In this document: positions 33,729-44,015 of the stretch, one piece after another
Position numbering within the stretch: the first letter of the stretch is position 1
How the letters are laid out: the number at the start of each line of letters is the position of its first letter
NCBI GenBank assembly: GCA_017434885.1
Contig: JAFSGE010000030.1
Coordinates: 186,001-250,000 of the forward strand
Direction: 5' to 3'
Length of the DNA stretch: 64,000 nucleotides
From: Lachnospiraceae bacterium
GTDB taxonomy: Bacteria; Bacillota; Clostridia; Lachnospirales; Lachnospiraceae
The notes under the pieces: generated by a model
The model's input: only the letters and a program-made list of their open reading frames with translations
Database searches by the model: none
Told to the model about the DNA's origin: nothing
Program-made: the position numbers and the translations under genes

Positions 33729-35786
33729 ATGAACGGTTCGGATGAAATTATCAGTTTAAAAGGAATTGGTGAAAAGACTGCAAAATTGTTTCAAAAGCTT
33801 GGAATTGAGACGGTCTCTGATTTGTTGAATCATTTTCCCCGTGACTATGAAAGCTTTGATAAGCCTGTTAAGGTTATAGAAGCCAGGGTGGGAGAAATCG
33901 TGACACTGGAACTGACCATACTTGGCAATTTTAAATGGAAAAAAATCCGTCAGCTTACCATCGGAACCGGCATGGCATCGGATAATACCGGGAAAGTATC
34001 AATTACTTATTTTAATATGCCTTATTTGAAAAATGTGATACGAAGCGGCAATACGTATTTGATGAGAGGAAAATTAAAGCAGGAACGGGGTGTTCTTTGC
34101 ATGGAGCAGCCTAAATTGTATACCTATGAAGAATATGCAAAGAAGCAGGGAACATTGCAACCATGTTACGGACTTACGGCGGGACTTACCAACAATGCTG
34201 TCACTAAGGCGGTAAAACAGGCTATGGCGGCACTTACAGAAGAAGAGTATCTGCCGGATGAATTACTTTCACAATATTGTCTTGTGTCCGGGAAAAAGGC
34301 TTATGAGGGGATTCATTTTCCACAGAATTACGAAGAAATGATGTCAGCGCGCAGAAGACTTGTATTTGATGAGTTTTTTTTGTTTTTAATTGCGCTTCGT
34401 AAATTAAAAGAAAAAAATGAGGAAAGTATTTCTGACTATCCCATGATAGAAACGGCGGAAGTTGTACGTTTTATGGAACAGCTTCCGTATAAACTGACAA
34501 ATGCACAGATGCGGGTATTTGGCGAAATAAAGGCTGACTTGTTAAGTGGCAGATGTATGAACCGTTTGATTCAGGGAGATGTGGGCTCCGGTAAAACAAT
34601 ATTGGCGTTTCTTGCGCTTTTGATGACTGTTTCTAACGGTTATCAGGGAGCGCTTATGGCACCTACGGAAATTCTGGCAACTCAGCATTATGAGCAGATG
34701 ACAGAGATGGTAAAAAAATATCATCTTCCGTTTAAACCGGTATTACTTACCGGTAGTATCAGTGCTGCAGGAAAAAGAAATATTTACGAAGAAATTGAGT
34801 CAGGTGTTGTGAATGTGGTAATCGGAACACATGCATTGATACAGGAAAAAGTACATTACCGGAATCTTGCTTTGGTAATAACGGATGAACAGCATCGGTT
34901 TGGTGTAAAGCAGAGAGAAACTTTAAGTGAGAAAGGCGGACATGCTCATGTACTTGTTATGAGTGCCACGCCGATTCCCAGAACCCTTGCTATTATTCTT
35001 TACGGAGATTTGCATATTTCTGCGGTAGATGAATTGCCTGCAAACAGACTTCCTGTCAAAAACTGTGTAGTGGGAACAAGCTATCGGAAGAAAGCATATG
35101 AGTTTATTGAAACAGAAGTAAAAAAAGGACGCCAGGTTTATGTAATCTGTCCTATGGTGGAGGAGAGTGAAAATACCGACAATGTTGAAAATGTGACGGA
35201 TTATACGGAAAAATTAAAGGCTGTATTTCCGGAGACTATTCGCATCTGTGCGCTTCACGGCAAGATGCGTCCTGCCGACAAAAATAGAATTATGACGGCG
35301 TTTGCAAACAGAGATATTGATGTACTTGTTTCAACTACAGTAATTGAAGTTGGAATCAATGTTCCCAATGCCACAGTAATGATGGTAGAAAATGCAGAGC
35401 GCTTCGGTCTTGCCCAGCTTCATCAGCTCAGGGGAAGAATCGGAAGAGGAAAGGAACAATCTTACTGTATTTTTGTAAGCGGAACGGACAATGATAAATC
35501 TATGGAACGTTTAAAGATTTTAAATTGTTCCAATGACGGATTCTATATTGCCCAGGAAGATCTGAAATTGCGTGGACCCGGTGACTTGTTCGGAATCCGC
35601 CAAAGCGGGGATATGGTATTTCAAATTGCAGATATTTATCAGGATAGTGATTTGCTTCGCGATATCAGTATCAGTGTGGATGCTATTCTGAGAGAGGACT
35701 GTGAACTGATATCTACAAAATATAGTGGTATCAGAGAATATCTGGAACAAAATGCGGTAAATTTTGTTGACTTTAGGTCAATCTGA
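33729..35786 (+). CDS. recG: ATP-dependent DNA helicase RecG
   Basis: A 685-residue superfamily 2 helicase that regresses stalled forks and migrates branched DNA. The N-terminal wedge domain begins ISLKGIGEKTAKLF, Walker A is GDVGSGKT, the DExH-type box is ITDEQHRFGV, and helicase motifs HGKMRPADK and QLRGRIGRG follow. Length matches the family. ATG 33729 with AGAGAGG upstream is the start; the open frame before it overlaps fakA and is not coding. Confidence 0.95.
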   Translation: MNGSDEIISLKGIGEKTAKLFQKLGIETVSDLLNHFPRDYESFDKPVKVIEARVGEIVTLELTILGNFKWKKIRQLTIGTGMASDNTGKVSITYFNMPYLKNVIRSGNTYLMRGKLKQERGVLCMEQPKLYTYEEYAKKQGTLQPCYGLTAGLTNNAVTKAVKQAMAALTEEEYLPDELLSQYCLVSGKKAYEGIHFPQNYEEMMSARRRLVFDEFFLFLIALRKLKEKNEESISDYPMIETAEVVRFMEQLPYKLTNAQMRVFGEIKADLLSGRCMNRLIQGDVGSGKTILAFLALLMTVSNGYQGALMAPTEILATQHYEQMTEMVKKYHLPFKPVLLTGSISAAGKRNIYEEIESGVVNVVIGTHALIQEKVHYRNLALVITDEQHRFGVKQRETLSEKGGHAHVLVMSATPIPRTLAIILYGDLHISAVDELPANRLPVKNCVVGTSYRKKAYEFIETEVKKGRQVYVICPMVEESENTDNVENVTDYTEKLKAVFPETIRICALHGKMRPADKNRIMTAFANRDIDVLVSTTVIEVGINVPNATVMMVENAERFGLAQLHQLRGRIGRGKEQSYCIFVSGTDNDKSMERLKILNCSNDGFYIAQEDLKLRGPGDLFGIRQSGDMVFQIADIYQDSDLLRDISISVDAILREDCELISTKYSGIREYLEQNAVNFVDFRSI

Positions 35787-35861
35787 AAGTAAGATATAAT
35801 TGTGTGCTTTGTAACCTCAAGGCACAATGGTTTGTAAGGGAAAGTTTAGGAGGAATGAAAA

Positions 35862-36728
35862 TTGGCTAGTGTTGCGATAGTAACGGACAGTAACAGCGGT
35901 ATTACGCAAATGCAGGCGAACGAATTGGGGATTCATGTAATTCCTATGCCGTTTATGATTGATGAAAAAAATTATTTTGAAGATATCAGTCTCACACAAA
36001 AAGAGTTTTATGAAAGACTGGAAGCAGGAGCGGACGTAATTACCAGTCAGCCATCGCCGGAACAGGTTATGGATATGTGGGACAGATTATTAGATGAATA
36101 TGATGAAATTGTGCATATTCCCATGAGCAGCGGACTATCCGGTTCCTGCCAAAGTGCAATGATGCTTTCGGGAGATTATGACAATAAAGTGCAGGTAGTT
36201 AATAATCAAAGAATTTCTGTTACACAGAGGCAGTCAGCATTGGATGCAAAGATGCTTGCAGAGCGCGGAAAGAGCGCGGCGGAAATCAAAAGAATACTGG
36301 AAGAGGATAAGTTTAATTCCAGTATTTATATTATGCTTGACACCCTGTATTATCTGAAAAAGGGCGGAAGAATTACGCCGGCGGCTGCAGCAATCGGTAC
36401 TCTTCTGAAACTGAAGCCTGTGCTTCAGATTCAGGGAGACAAGCTGGATGCTTTCTCCAAGGCAAGAACTACAGCTCAAGGGAAAAATACCATGATATCC
36501 GCTATCAGGAATGATATGGAATCGCGTTTCGGCGGTGCAGACAAAGATAATATTTGGTTACAGATTGCTTATACCAAGGATTTGGAAGCGGCAGAGCAGT
36601 TTAAAGAAGAACTTTTAAAGGAGTTTCCCGGATTTGATGTTCATATGGATCCGTTGTCGCTTAGTGTGGCCTGCCATATCGGACCGGGCGCACTTGCAGT
36701 TGCATGCTGTAAAAAGATGCATATTTAA
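35862..36728 (+). CDS. DegV family fatty-acid-binding protein (FakB-like)
   Basis: A 288-residue protein of the DegV family, which carries fatty acids for FakA. The motifs are TDSNSGI near the start, TSQPSPEQ and MSSGLSGSCQSA, plus GPGALAVAC at the end. The start is TTG 35862, supported by GGAGGA 7 nt upstream; the nearer ATG at 35855 is out of frame. Lying two genes from fakA, it is a likely partner. It is followed by a topoisomerase pair 23 nt later. Confidence 0.87.
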   Translation: MASVAIVTDSNSGITQMQANELGIHVIPMPFMIDEKNYFEDISLTQKEFYERLEAGADVITSQPSPEQVMDMWDRLLDEYDEIVHIPMSSGLSGSCQSAMMLSGDYDNKVQVVNNQRISVTQRQSALDAKMLAERGKSAAEIKRILEEDKFNSSIYIMLDTLYYLKKGGRITPAAAAIGTLLKLKPVLQIQGDKLDAFSKARTTAQGKNTMISAIRNDMESRFGGADKDNIWLQIAYTKDLEAAEQFKEELLKEFPGFDVHMDPLSLSVACHIGPGALAVACCKKMHI

Positions 36729-36751
36729 TTTCAGAAAGAGGTTTATGTTAC

Positions 36752-38671
36752 ATGGCAAAGGCAGTTTATGATGCTTCCAGTATTACAGTGCTTGAAGGAC
36801 TTGAAGCGGTAAGAAAAAGACCGGGAATGTATATCGGAAGTGTTTCTACCAAGGGATTAAATCATTTGGTATATGAAATCGTGGACAATGCGGTAGATGA
36901 GCATCTGGCAGGATACTGCGATAAGATTATGGTAACGCTTGAGGCTGACGGTTCCGCAACTGTAGAGGATAACGGACGCGGTATTCCGGTCGGTATGCAT
37001 GAAAAGGGAATCAGTGCTGAGCGTTTGGTTTTTACCACCTTGCATGCGGGCGGTAAATTTGACAATGCCGCATATAAGACCAGTGGTGGTCTTCATGGTG
37101 TGGGTTCTTCTGTTGTGAATGCGCTTTCTACTTATTTGACTGTGCAAGTCAAAAACGGAGGGAGCATATATGAAGATAAATACGAGAGAGGTATTCCTGT
37201 TGTTGAGTTAAAAAACGGATTGCTTCCGGTTATAGGTAAAGCAAAGGGAACCGGTACCAAGATTAATTTCCTCCCTGACGATACCATTTTTGATAAAACA
37301 CGTTTTAAGGAAGAAGATATTAAGAGCAGACTGCACGAGACTGCTTACTTAAATCCGGGGCTTACCATTGTTTTTGAAGACATGCGTAAGGAGGAGCCTG
37401 AGCATGTGGAATTCCATGAGCCGGACGGTATTATCGGCTTTATAAAGGACATGAACAAGTCCAAAGAAACTGTTCATGATGTGATTTATTTTACCGGTGA
37501 ATTGGAGGGAATAACTGTTGAGGGAGCCCTTCAGTATGTGAATGAATTTCATGAAAACGTACTTGGTTTTTGCAATAATATTTATAATGCAGAGGGTGGT
37601 ACCCATTTAACCGGTTTTAAGACTGCTTTTACAAATATTATCAATACATATGCAAGAGAATTAAATATCCTGAAAGAAAAGGATTTAAACTTTACGGGTG
37701 CGGATGTGCGTAACGGCATGACTGCGGTGATTACCATTAAACATCCGGATCCCAGATTTGAAGGTCAGACCAAAACCAAATTGGATAATCAGGATGCGGC
37801 CAAGGTAGTCAGCAAGATTACTTCGGACGAATTGGTTCGTTATTTTGACAGAAATTTAGAAAACTTAAAAAATATTATTGCCTGTGCGGAAAAGGCAGCC
37901 AAAATCCGTAAAACGGAAGAGAGAGCAAAGACCAACATGCTTACCAAGCAGAAGTTTTCCTTTGACTCTAACGGAAAGCTTGCCAATTGTGAATCCAAGG
38001 ATGCCTCTAAATGTGAAATATTTATCGTAGAAGGTGATTCCGCGGGCGGAAGTGCAAAAATGGCAAGAAACCGTGCTTATCAGGCAATTTTGCCTATCAG
38101 AGGTAAAATTTTAAATGTAGAGAAGGCGAGTATCGACAAAGTGCTTGCCAATGCAGAAATCAAAACCATGATTAATGCGTTTGGCTGCGGATTTTCCGAG
38201 GGCTACGGCAATGACTTTGATATTACTAAGCTTAGGTATGACAAAATCGTGATTATGACCGATGCGGACGTGGATGGTTCCCATATTTCAAATTTGCTCC
38301 TTACTTTGTTCTACCGTTTTATGCCGGAGCTGATTTTTGAAGGACATGTGTACCTTGCCATGCCGCCTCTTTATAAGGCAATGCCATCCAAGGGAGAAGA
38401 GGAATATCTTTATGACGATAAGGCTCTTGAGAAATACCGTAAAAAACACAAAGGACCTTTTACCCTGCAAAGATACAAAGGTCTCGGTGAAATGGATGCT
38501 GACCAGCTTTGGGAGACAACCTTGAATCCTGAAAGCAGAATTTTGAAGCAGGTAGAAATTGAAGATGCCCGTATGGCATCGGAAATTACGGAGTTGCTGA
38601 TGGGAACCGACGTACCTCCCAGAAAAGCATTTATTTATGAGCATGCCCAGGATGCAGAGCTTGATGTTTAA
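36752..38671 (+). CDS. parE: Type IIA topoisomerase subunit B (ParE-like)
   Basis: A 639-residue ATPase and TOPRIM subunit. The GHKL ATPase shows EIVDNAVDE, GGLHGVGSSVVNALS and QTKTKLDN. The TOPRIM domain shows EGDSAGG and DADVDGSHI. It pairs with the A-type subunit 19 nt downstream. The set could be gyrase or topoisomerase IV. The partner lacks a GyrA box, and the pair is not next to dnaA/recF genes, so topoisomerase IV (decatenation) is favoured. Many databases label such pairs gyrB/gyrA. Confidence 0.82.
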   Translation: MAKAVYDASSITVLEGLEAVRKRPGMYIGSVSTKGLNHLVYEIVDNAVDEHLAGYCDKIMVTLEADGSATVEDNGRGIPVGMHEKGISAERLVFTTLHAGGKFDNAAYKTSGGLHGVGSSVVNALSTYLTVQVKNGGSIYEDKYERGIPVVELKNGLLPVIGKAKGTGTKINFLPDDTIFDKTRFKEEDIKSRLHETAYLNPGLTIVFEDMRKEEPEHVEFHEPDGIIGFIKDMNKSKETVHDVIYFTGELEGITVEGALQYVNEFHENVLGFCNNIYNAEGGTHLTGFKTAFTNIINTYARELNILKEKDLNFTGADVRNGMTAVITIKHPDPRFEGQTKTKLDNQDAAKVVSKITSDELVRYFDRNLENLKNIIACAEKAAKIRKTEERAKTNMLTKQKFSFDSNGKLANCESKDASKCEIFIVEGDSAGGSAKMARNRAYQAILPIRGKILNVEKASIDKVLANAEIKTMINAFGCGFSEGYGNDFDITKLRYDKIVIMTDADVDGSHISNLLLTLFYRFMPELIFEGHVYLAMPPLYKAMPSKGEEEYLYDDKALEKYRKKHKGPFTLQRYKGLGEMDADQLWETTLNPESRILKQVEIEDARMASEITELLMGTDVPPRKAFIYEHAQDAELDV

Positions 38672-38690
38672 GAAAGGTACGGTTTGACAA

Positions 38691-40928
38691 ATGGAAGAGA
38701 AAATTATTAAAACAGAATACTCTGAGGTCATGCAGAAGTCCTTTATTGACTATGCCATGAGCGTTATTATTGCCCGTGCACTTCCGGACGCCAGAGACGG
38801 ACTTAAGCCTGTTCAGCGTCGTACCTTGTATGATATGCATGAGCTTGGAATCAAATATGACAAGCCTTACCGTAAAAGTGCCCGTATCGTAGGTGATACC
38901 ATGGGTAAATATCATCCCCACGGTGACAGCTCGATTTATGAAGCACTTGTTGTGCTGACACAGGACTTTAAAAAAGGCCTTCCCCTTGTAGACGGACACG
39001 GTAACTTTGGTAATATTGAGGGTGACGGTGCCGCTGCCATGCGTTATACCGAGGCAAGGCTTGAGAGGGTAACACAGGAAGCGTTTCTTGCGGATTTGGA
39101 TAAAGATGTTGTAGACTTTATTCCCAATTTTGATGAAACAGAGAAAGAGCCTTCCGTACTCCCTGCAAAGTTTCCCAACCTTCTTGTTAACGGCTCTGAG
39201 GGTATCGCTGTTGGTATGGCAACCAGTATTCCGCCACACAATCTTGCGGAAGTTATTGATGCTACCAAGGCTTATATGAAGGATGAGAGCATAACCAATG
39301 AAGGGCTGATGAAATATGTCAAAGGTCCCGATTTTCCTACTGGCGGTATTGTAATTAACAAAGATGATTTAGCTGAGATTTATGCTACGGGAACCGGCAA
39401 AATTAAGGTTCGTGGAAAAGTAGATATTGAGAAGGGAAAAGGCGGAAGAACTAATGTGGTTATCAGTGAAATTCCTTATCCCATGATTGGTGCCAACATT
39501 TCCAAATTTTTGATGGATGTAGCTGCTCTTTCAGAGACAAAGAAGACTATGGATATCGTAGATATTTCCAATCAGTCTTCTAAGGAAGGTATCAGGATTG
39601 TTATTGAGTTAAAGAAAGATGCGGATGTGGACAATTTTGTCAACATGCTGTATAAAAAGACCAGATTGGAAGATACCTTCGGGGTTAATATGCTTGCCAT
39701 TGCAAACGGCAGACCGGAAACCATGAGTTTGAAGCAGGTTATCAAATGCAATGTGGATTTCCAATTTGAAGTAACTACCCGTAAATATCAGACCATGTTG
39801 GAAAAAGAACTTGCCAGAAAAGAGATTCAGGAAGGTCTCATTAAGGCCTGCAATGTTATTGACCTGATTATTGAAATCCTTCGCGGTTCAAAAGACAGAG
39901 CAATGGCAAAAGCGTGTCTTGTGGAAGGCAAAACAGATGGTATTCATTTTAAATACAAAGAGTCCAAGGTGATGGCGGCGCAGCTTTGTTTTACTGAAAA
40001 CCAGGCAAATGCCATTTTGGATATGCGACTCTATAAATTAATCGGTTTGGAGATTCAGGCACTGATTAAAGAGCATGAAGAGACTACTGCCAATATTTAC
40101 CGTTATGAAGATATTTTGGAACGGCGTGATTCTATGGCACAGGTCATTATGAACGATTTGGATGAAATTAAAAAGTCATTTTCACGTCCAAGGAGAACTG
40201 TCATTGAAAACGCGGCAGAAGCGGTATATGAAGAGAAAAAAGTAGAGGAGATGGATGTTGTCTTCTTGATGGACCGTTTTGGTTATGCTAAATGTGTGGA
40301 TACAGCAACATATGAGCGTAATAAGGAAGCGGCCGATGCGGAGAATAAATATATCTTCACCTGTAAAAATACGGGTAAGGTATGTATTTTTACCAATACA
40401 GGACAGCTTCATACCGTGAAAGTAATGGATATTCCATATGGTAAATTCCGCGATAAGGGAATTCCCATTGATAATATCAGTAACTATAACTCCGAGAAGG
40501 AATTGATGGTGCAGGTAACCAGCCAGACGAGCCTAAATTTGTACCGAGTGATTTTTGTGACAAAACAGTCCATGATGAAGGTGGTGGACGGTGGTGAGTT
40601 TGATGTGGCAAAACGGACCGTTGCTGCTACCAAGTTGCAGGATGATGATGAAGTGGTTAGTGTAGAAATTCTGGATGGACAGAAAAATATCGTGTTGCAG
40701 ACGATGGAGGGCTTTTTTTCCAAGTTCCCTATAGAAGAAATTCCGGAAAAGAAAAAAGGCGCAGTGGGTGTCAGAGGTATGAAGCTTGGTGCAAAAGACG
40801 GTGTTGAAGCGGTACATTATACCGGAGCAGGATATGAACAGACGATTATGTATAAAGACAAACCTTTAGAGCTTGGCAGATTAAAGCTTGGTAAACGCGA
40901 CTCTAAGGGAACCAAAGTCAGAGGTTAG
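38691..40928 (+). CDS. parC: Type IIA topoisomerase subunit A (ParC-like)
   Basis: A 745-residue DNA cleavage subunit. It has the quinolone-resistance region [12 protein letters not shown], catalytic Tyr119 in MRYTEARL, a coiled-coil gate, and a C-terminal beta-pinwheel. The GyrA box (QRRGGKG-type) needed for wrapping and supercoiling is not found, and the closest piece is [10 protein letters not shown]. This and the reduced length favour topoisomerase IV. The start is ATG 38691 with AAAGG spaced unusually far (13 nt). Confidence 0.82.
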   Translation: MEEKIIKTEYSEVMQKSFIDYAMSVIIARALPDARDGLKPVQRRTLYDMHELGIKYDKPYRKSARIVGDTMGKYHPHGDSSIYEALVVLTQDFKKGLPLVDGHGNFGNIEGDGAAAMRYTEARLERVTQEAFLADLDKDVVDFIPNFDETEKEPSVLPAKFPNLLVNGSEGIAVGMATSIPPHNLAEVIDATKAYMKDESITNEGLMKYVKGPDFPTGGIVINKDDLAEIYATGTGKIKVRGKVDIEKGKGGRTNVVISEIPYPMIGANISKFLMDVAALSETKKTMDIVDISNQSSKEGIRIVIELKKDADVDNFVNMLYKKTRLEDTFGVNMLAIANGRPETMSLKQVIKCNVDFQFEVTTRKYQTMLEKELARKEIQEGLIKACNVIDLIIEILRGSKDRAMAKACLVEGKTDGIHFKYKESKVMAAQLCFTENQANAILDMRLYKLIGLEIQALIKEHEETTANIYRYEDILERRDSMAQVIMNDLDEIKKSFSRPRRTVIENAAEAVYEEKKVEEMDVVFLMDRFGYAKCVDTATYERNKEAADAENKYIFTCKNTGKVCIFTNTGQLHTVKVMDIPYGKFRDKGIPIDNISNYNSEKELMVQVTSQTSLNLYRVIFVTKQSMMKVVDGGEFDVAKRTVAATKLQDDDEVVSVEILDGQKNIVLQTMEGFFSKFPIEEIPEKKKGAVGVRGMKLGAKDGVEAVHYTGAGYEQTIMYKDKPLELGRLKLGKRDSKGTKVRG

Positions 40929-40936
40929 GAGAAGAT

Positions 40937-41491
40937 ATGCGTGTAATAGCAGGAACTGCAAGAAGTTTACCTTTAAAAACCCCAACAGGACCGGACACCA
41001 GACCGACTACGGACCGTATTAAAGAGACTCTTTTTAATATGCTGCAGGCGGATGTACCGGGCAGTGTGTTTGTAGATTTGTTTGCCGGAAGCGGAGGTAT
41101 CGGAATCGAAGCTTTAAGCCGTGGGGCAAAGCATGCTTATTTTATAGAGAATGCCAAGGAAGCGGTAGCATGTATTCAGAAAAATCTTGTATTTACAAAA
41201 TTTGCAGATAGAGCTACACTGATTAAGCAGGATGTGCTTGGCGGTTTATCACTGATTAATGAAAAACAGGTAGACATTATTTTTATGGATCCGCCCTATA
41301 AAGCAGAATTGGAAGAAAGTGTTTTTTCTGTTTTGCAGGGAATGCGTTATGTGACGGAAGACACATTAATTATCACGGAAGCAGAGCTAAAAAAAGATTT
41401 TTCGTTTTTGGAAGAATATGGTTTTTGGGTTGTGAAGGAAAAGAACTATAAAACCAATAAGCATGTCTTTATCAGACGAATTGCGGAATAA
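40937..41491 (+). CDS. rsmD: 16S rRNA (guanine966-N2)-methyltransferase RsmD
   Basis: A 184-residue SAM-dependent methyltransferase. The SAM site is DLFAGSGGIGIEALSRG and the catalytic motif is FMDPPY. N-terminal RVIAGTARSLPLKTP is typical. The start lies 8 nt after the topoisomerase stop with TTAGGAG overlapping it. coaD follows, the standard rsmD-coaD pair. Confidence 0.94.
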   Translation: MRVIAGTARSLPLKTPTGPDTRPTTDRIKETLFNMLQADVPGSVFVDLFAGSGGIGIEALSRGAKHAYFIENAKEAVACIQKNLVFTKFADRATLIKQDVLGGLSLINEKQVDIIFMDPPYKAELEESVFSVLQGMRYVTEDTLIITEAELKKDFSFLEEYGFWVVKEKNYKTNKHVFIRRIAE

Positions 41492-41528
41492 GAAATGACA
41501 GCCTAAAGCAGGCGGAATGTGAGGAACT

Positions 41529-42020
41529 ATGAAAAAAGCGTTTTATCCGGGAAGTTTTGACCCGATGACTTACGGACATCTGGATATCATCAGACGTGCT
41601 GCCAGTATTTTTGATGAATTAACGGTAAGTGTTTTGAATAATAAACTAAAGACTCCATTGTTTTCTGTGGAAGAACGTGTTAATATATTAAAGGAAGCAA
41701 CCAAAGACTTACCCAATGTGAAGGTAGAAGCTTTCAGCGGGCTTTTGGTTGATTATGCGCGTGAGAAGGATATGCATGTGGTAATCAGGGGGCTTCGCGC
41801 GATTACCGATTTTGAATACGAATTGCAGAATGCACAGACCAATGCGTTACTTTCCCATGGAGCAGTAGATACCGTATTTTTGACGACCAGTTTGGAATAT
41901 GCTTATCTCAGTTCCTCCAGTGTGAAAGAGATTGCAAGTTTTCATGGTGATATTTCCATGTGTGTTCCTGAGTTTGTTGCCAAGATGGTATATGAAAAAT
42001 ATGGCTACGAAATGAAATAA
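41529..42020 (+). CDS. coaD: Phosphopantetheine adenylyltransferase
   Basis: A 163-residue nucleotidyltransferase making dephospho-CoA in coenzyme A synthesis. It has the TxGH-type signature in [13 protein letters not shown] and the later [11 protein letters not shown] motif. GTGAGGAA lies just upstream. It follows rsmD closely and is followed by a coiled-coil gene 12 nt later. Confidence 0.95.
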   Translation: MKKAFYPGSFDPMTYGHLDIIRRAASIFDELTVSVLNNKLKTPLFSVEERVNILKEATKDLPNVKVEAFSGLLVDYAREKDMHVVIRGLRAITDFEYELQNAQTNALLSHGAVDTVFLTTSLEYAYLSSSSVKEIASFHGDISMCVPEFVAKMVYEKYGYEMK

Positions 42021-42032
42021 CGGGGGTTCTAA

Positions 42033-42644
42033 ATGAGCAGCAGAATTGAACAGTTGATTGATGAAATTGAAGAGTATATTGACAGTTGCAAATATCAGCC
42101 TTTGTCCAATACCAAAATTATTGTTAACAAAGAAGAGATTGACGAGCTTCTTCGTGAACTTCGTATGAAGACGCCGGATGAGATTAAGCGTTATCAGAAG
42201 ATTATCAGTAACAAAGAAGCTATTTTAAATGATGCAAGAGCAAAGGCAGAGGCACTTATTAATGAAGCAACCATTCATACCAATGAGCTGATTAATGAAC
42301 ATGAAATTATGCAACAGGCATATGCCCAGGCAAATGAAGTTGTGACCATGGCAACTCATCAGGCACAGGAAATTCTTGATAATGCCACTATTGAAGCAAA
42401 TAATATGCGTATGGCTGCCATGCAGTATACAGACGGCATTTTGGCAAATGTAGAGAATCTGATGAATCAGACCATGAAAACCACCAGAGATCATTATGAG
42501 AGCTTTATGAATTCTATGAATCAGTATAGTGATATTGTCAATGCCAATCGTGTTGAATTAAATCCTCCGGAGCCTGATACTTTTACCGGAGAACTTCCGG
42601 ATCTTGACGAAGAAGATGAAGGAGTTAGTGTAGATATGATATAA
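42033..42644 (+). CDS. Coiled-coil protein, ATP synthase subunit H-like
   Basis: A 203-residue, mostly helical protein with long coiled-coil stretches (residues about 50-170) and an acidic tail. Clostridial homologues are labelled ATPase or V-type ATPase subunit H-like by similarity of the coiled coil only, and a DivIVA-like role is equally possible. Ribosome binding site GGGGG precedes the ATG. A strong terminator follows, so the rsmD-coaD unit ends here. Confidence 0.6.
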   Translation: MSSRIEQLIDEIEEYIDSCKYQPLSNTKIIVNKEEIDELLRELRMKTPDEIKRYQKIISNKEAILNDARAKAEALINEATIHTNELINEHEIMQQAYAQANEVVTMATHQAQEILDNATIEANNMRMAAMQYTDGILANVENLMNQTMKTTRDHYESFMNSMNQYSDIVNANRVELNPPEPDTFTGELPDLDEEDEGVSVDMI

Positions 42645-42650
42645 AATGCG

Positions 42651-42682
42651 CCGGCTTACGCTAAGGGTAAGCCGGTTTTTTT
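42651..42682 (+). terminator. Rho-independent terminator
   Basis: CCGGCTTAC (42651-42659) pairs with GTAAGCCGG (42667-42675) around a 7-nt loop and is followed by seven T. It ends the rsmD-coaD-coiled-coil unit. Confidence 0.9.
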
Positions 42683-42734
42683 ACTTTATAAAAAGGTTTG
42701 AAGCAAAATAGTTCGTTATATATGGGAGAGTTTT

Positions 42735-44015
42735 ATGCAAAAACGAAAGAGATTTCAGATAACTTTATTACTGCTTTCTGCCTGTTTTGGAATCTGGTTT
42801 GCATGTGATTGTAAAGCTTATGCAGACAATGAAGTTGTTGTGGTAATAGATCCCGGACATGGCGGTGAGAATCTGGGCGCGCAGTACGATGGTTATACGG
42901 AAAAGGATATGACCATGGTGGTGGCAAAAGCGATGCAGGAGGAGTTGCAGAAGTTTGAAAATATCACTGTTTATCTGACCCACGATACCGATGTGGATAT
43001 GAGTCTGAAAGAGCGGGCGAAATTTGCACAGGAAAAAAATGCGGATTTTCTGTTCAGTATTCATTTTAATGCTTCGGTAAATCACAATTTGTTCGGTGCG
43101 GAAGTTTGGATTCCGGCGTATGCTGATTTTTATGTAAAAGGATATCAGTTTGCAGAAATTCAAATGGCAGAATTTGAAAGCATGGGGCTTTATTCCCGTG
43201 GAATTAAAACAAAACTTAATGATATCGGAGAGGATTATTACGGCATTTTGCGTCACTGCTCGTCAATGGGGATACCGTCTGCGCTTTTAGAGCATTGTCA
43301 CCTTGACCAGGAAAATGATAAGCTTTTTTATCAGCATAGTGAGGAACAGTGGAAAGAATTTGGAAAAAGAGATGCAGAAGCTGTAGCAAAATATTTTGGT
43401 TTAAAATCGGAGAGTAAAGGGGTGGATTACAGCAATTATGAAAAAGTTTCCGTAAGCATGCCAAAAGGCGCTGTAAAACCGGACAAATCTGCGCCGGAGG
43501 TATCCGAAATTGAAGTACTTTCCGTAGATGAGGAAACAGCGGAAATTACTGTTAAAATGACGGCAACCGATAGTGATGGTTATATCCAATACTATAAGTA
43601 CAGCTTTGACGGTGGATTGACTTATTCTGATTTGCAAAAGTGGCCAAGAACCGTATGGAATCATTCTGAACCGGAACATACTTTTAAAGTAACAGCACCT
43701 TTTGATCGTGAAATTGATTTGCGGTTATGTGCATATAACGGATTTGATGTATGGACGGAAAGTAACTGTATTACCTTAGAGGCAATTGCAGCGCCGGTTA
43801 TAGAAGAAGTACCTGCTCCCCAAAAGCAGGAATACCGCGAAATCAGCTATGAGCCTTATGCGGAAACAGAAGAAATCAGTATGCCAATGGGAGAGACGGT
43901 TAAGCTGATTGTGTTGATTGTCTTAATCAGTTTGCTGATAGCAGTAATTCTGTTTGCCATGATTGCCATGCTGCTTAAAGCAAGACCGCGTAATAAACGA
44001 CGGAGAGCAGAGTAA
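42735..44015 (+). CDS. N-acetylmuramoyl-L-alanine amidase with C-terminal membrane anchor
   Basis: A 426-residue cell-wall hydrolase cutting the glycan-peptide amide bond. A signal peptide occupies residues 1-31, then an Amidase_3 domain (IDPGHGGENLGA, the SIHFNA zinc-ligand motif and the catalytic Glu in LLEHCH). A beta-type domain follows and a C-terminal membrane helix (about residues 390-415) ends in a basic tail. Sorting would therefore leave it anchored by that helix. GGGAGAG precedes the ATG. Its 3' end overlaps the reverse YlbJ-like gene by 41 nt. Confidence 0.87.
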   Translation: MQKRKRFQITLLLLSACFGIWFACDCKAYADNEVVVVIDPGHGGENLGAQYDGYTEKDMTMVVAKAMQEELQKFENITVYLTHDTDVDMSLKERAKFAQEKNADFLFSIHFNASVNHNLFGAEVWIPAYADFYVKGYQFAEIQMAEFESMGLYSRGIKTKLNDIGEDYYGILRHCSSMGIPSALLEHCHLDQENDKLFYQHSEEQWKEFGKRDAEAVAKYFGLKSESKGVDYSNYEKVSVSMPKGAVKPDKSAPEVSEIEVLSVDEETAEITVKMTATDSDGYIQYYKYSFDGGLTYSDLQKWPRTVWNHSEPEHTFKVTAPFDREIDLRLCAYNGFDVWTESNCITLEAIAAPVIEEVPAPQKQEYREISYEPYAETEEISMPMGETVKLIVLIVLISLLIAVILFAMIAMLLKARPRNKRRRAE

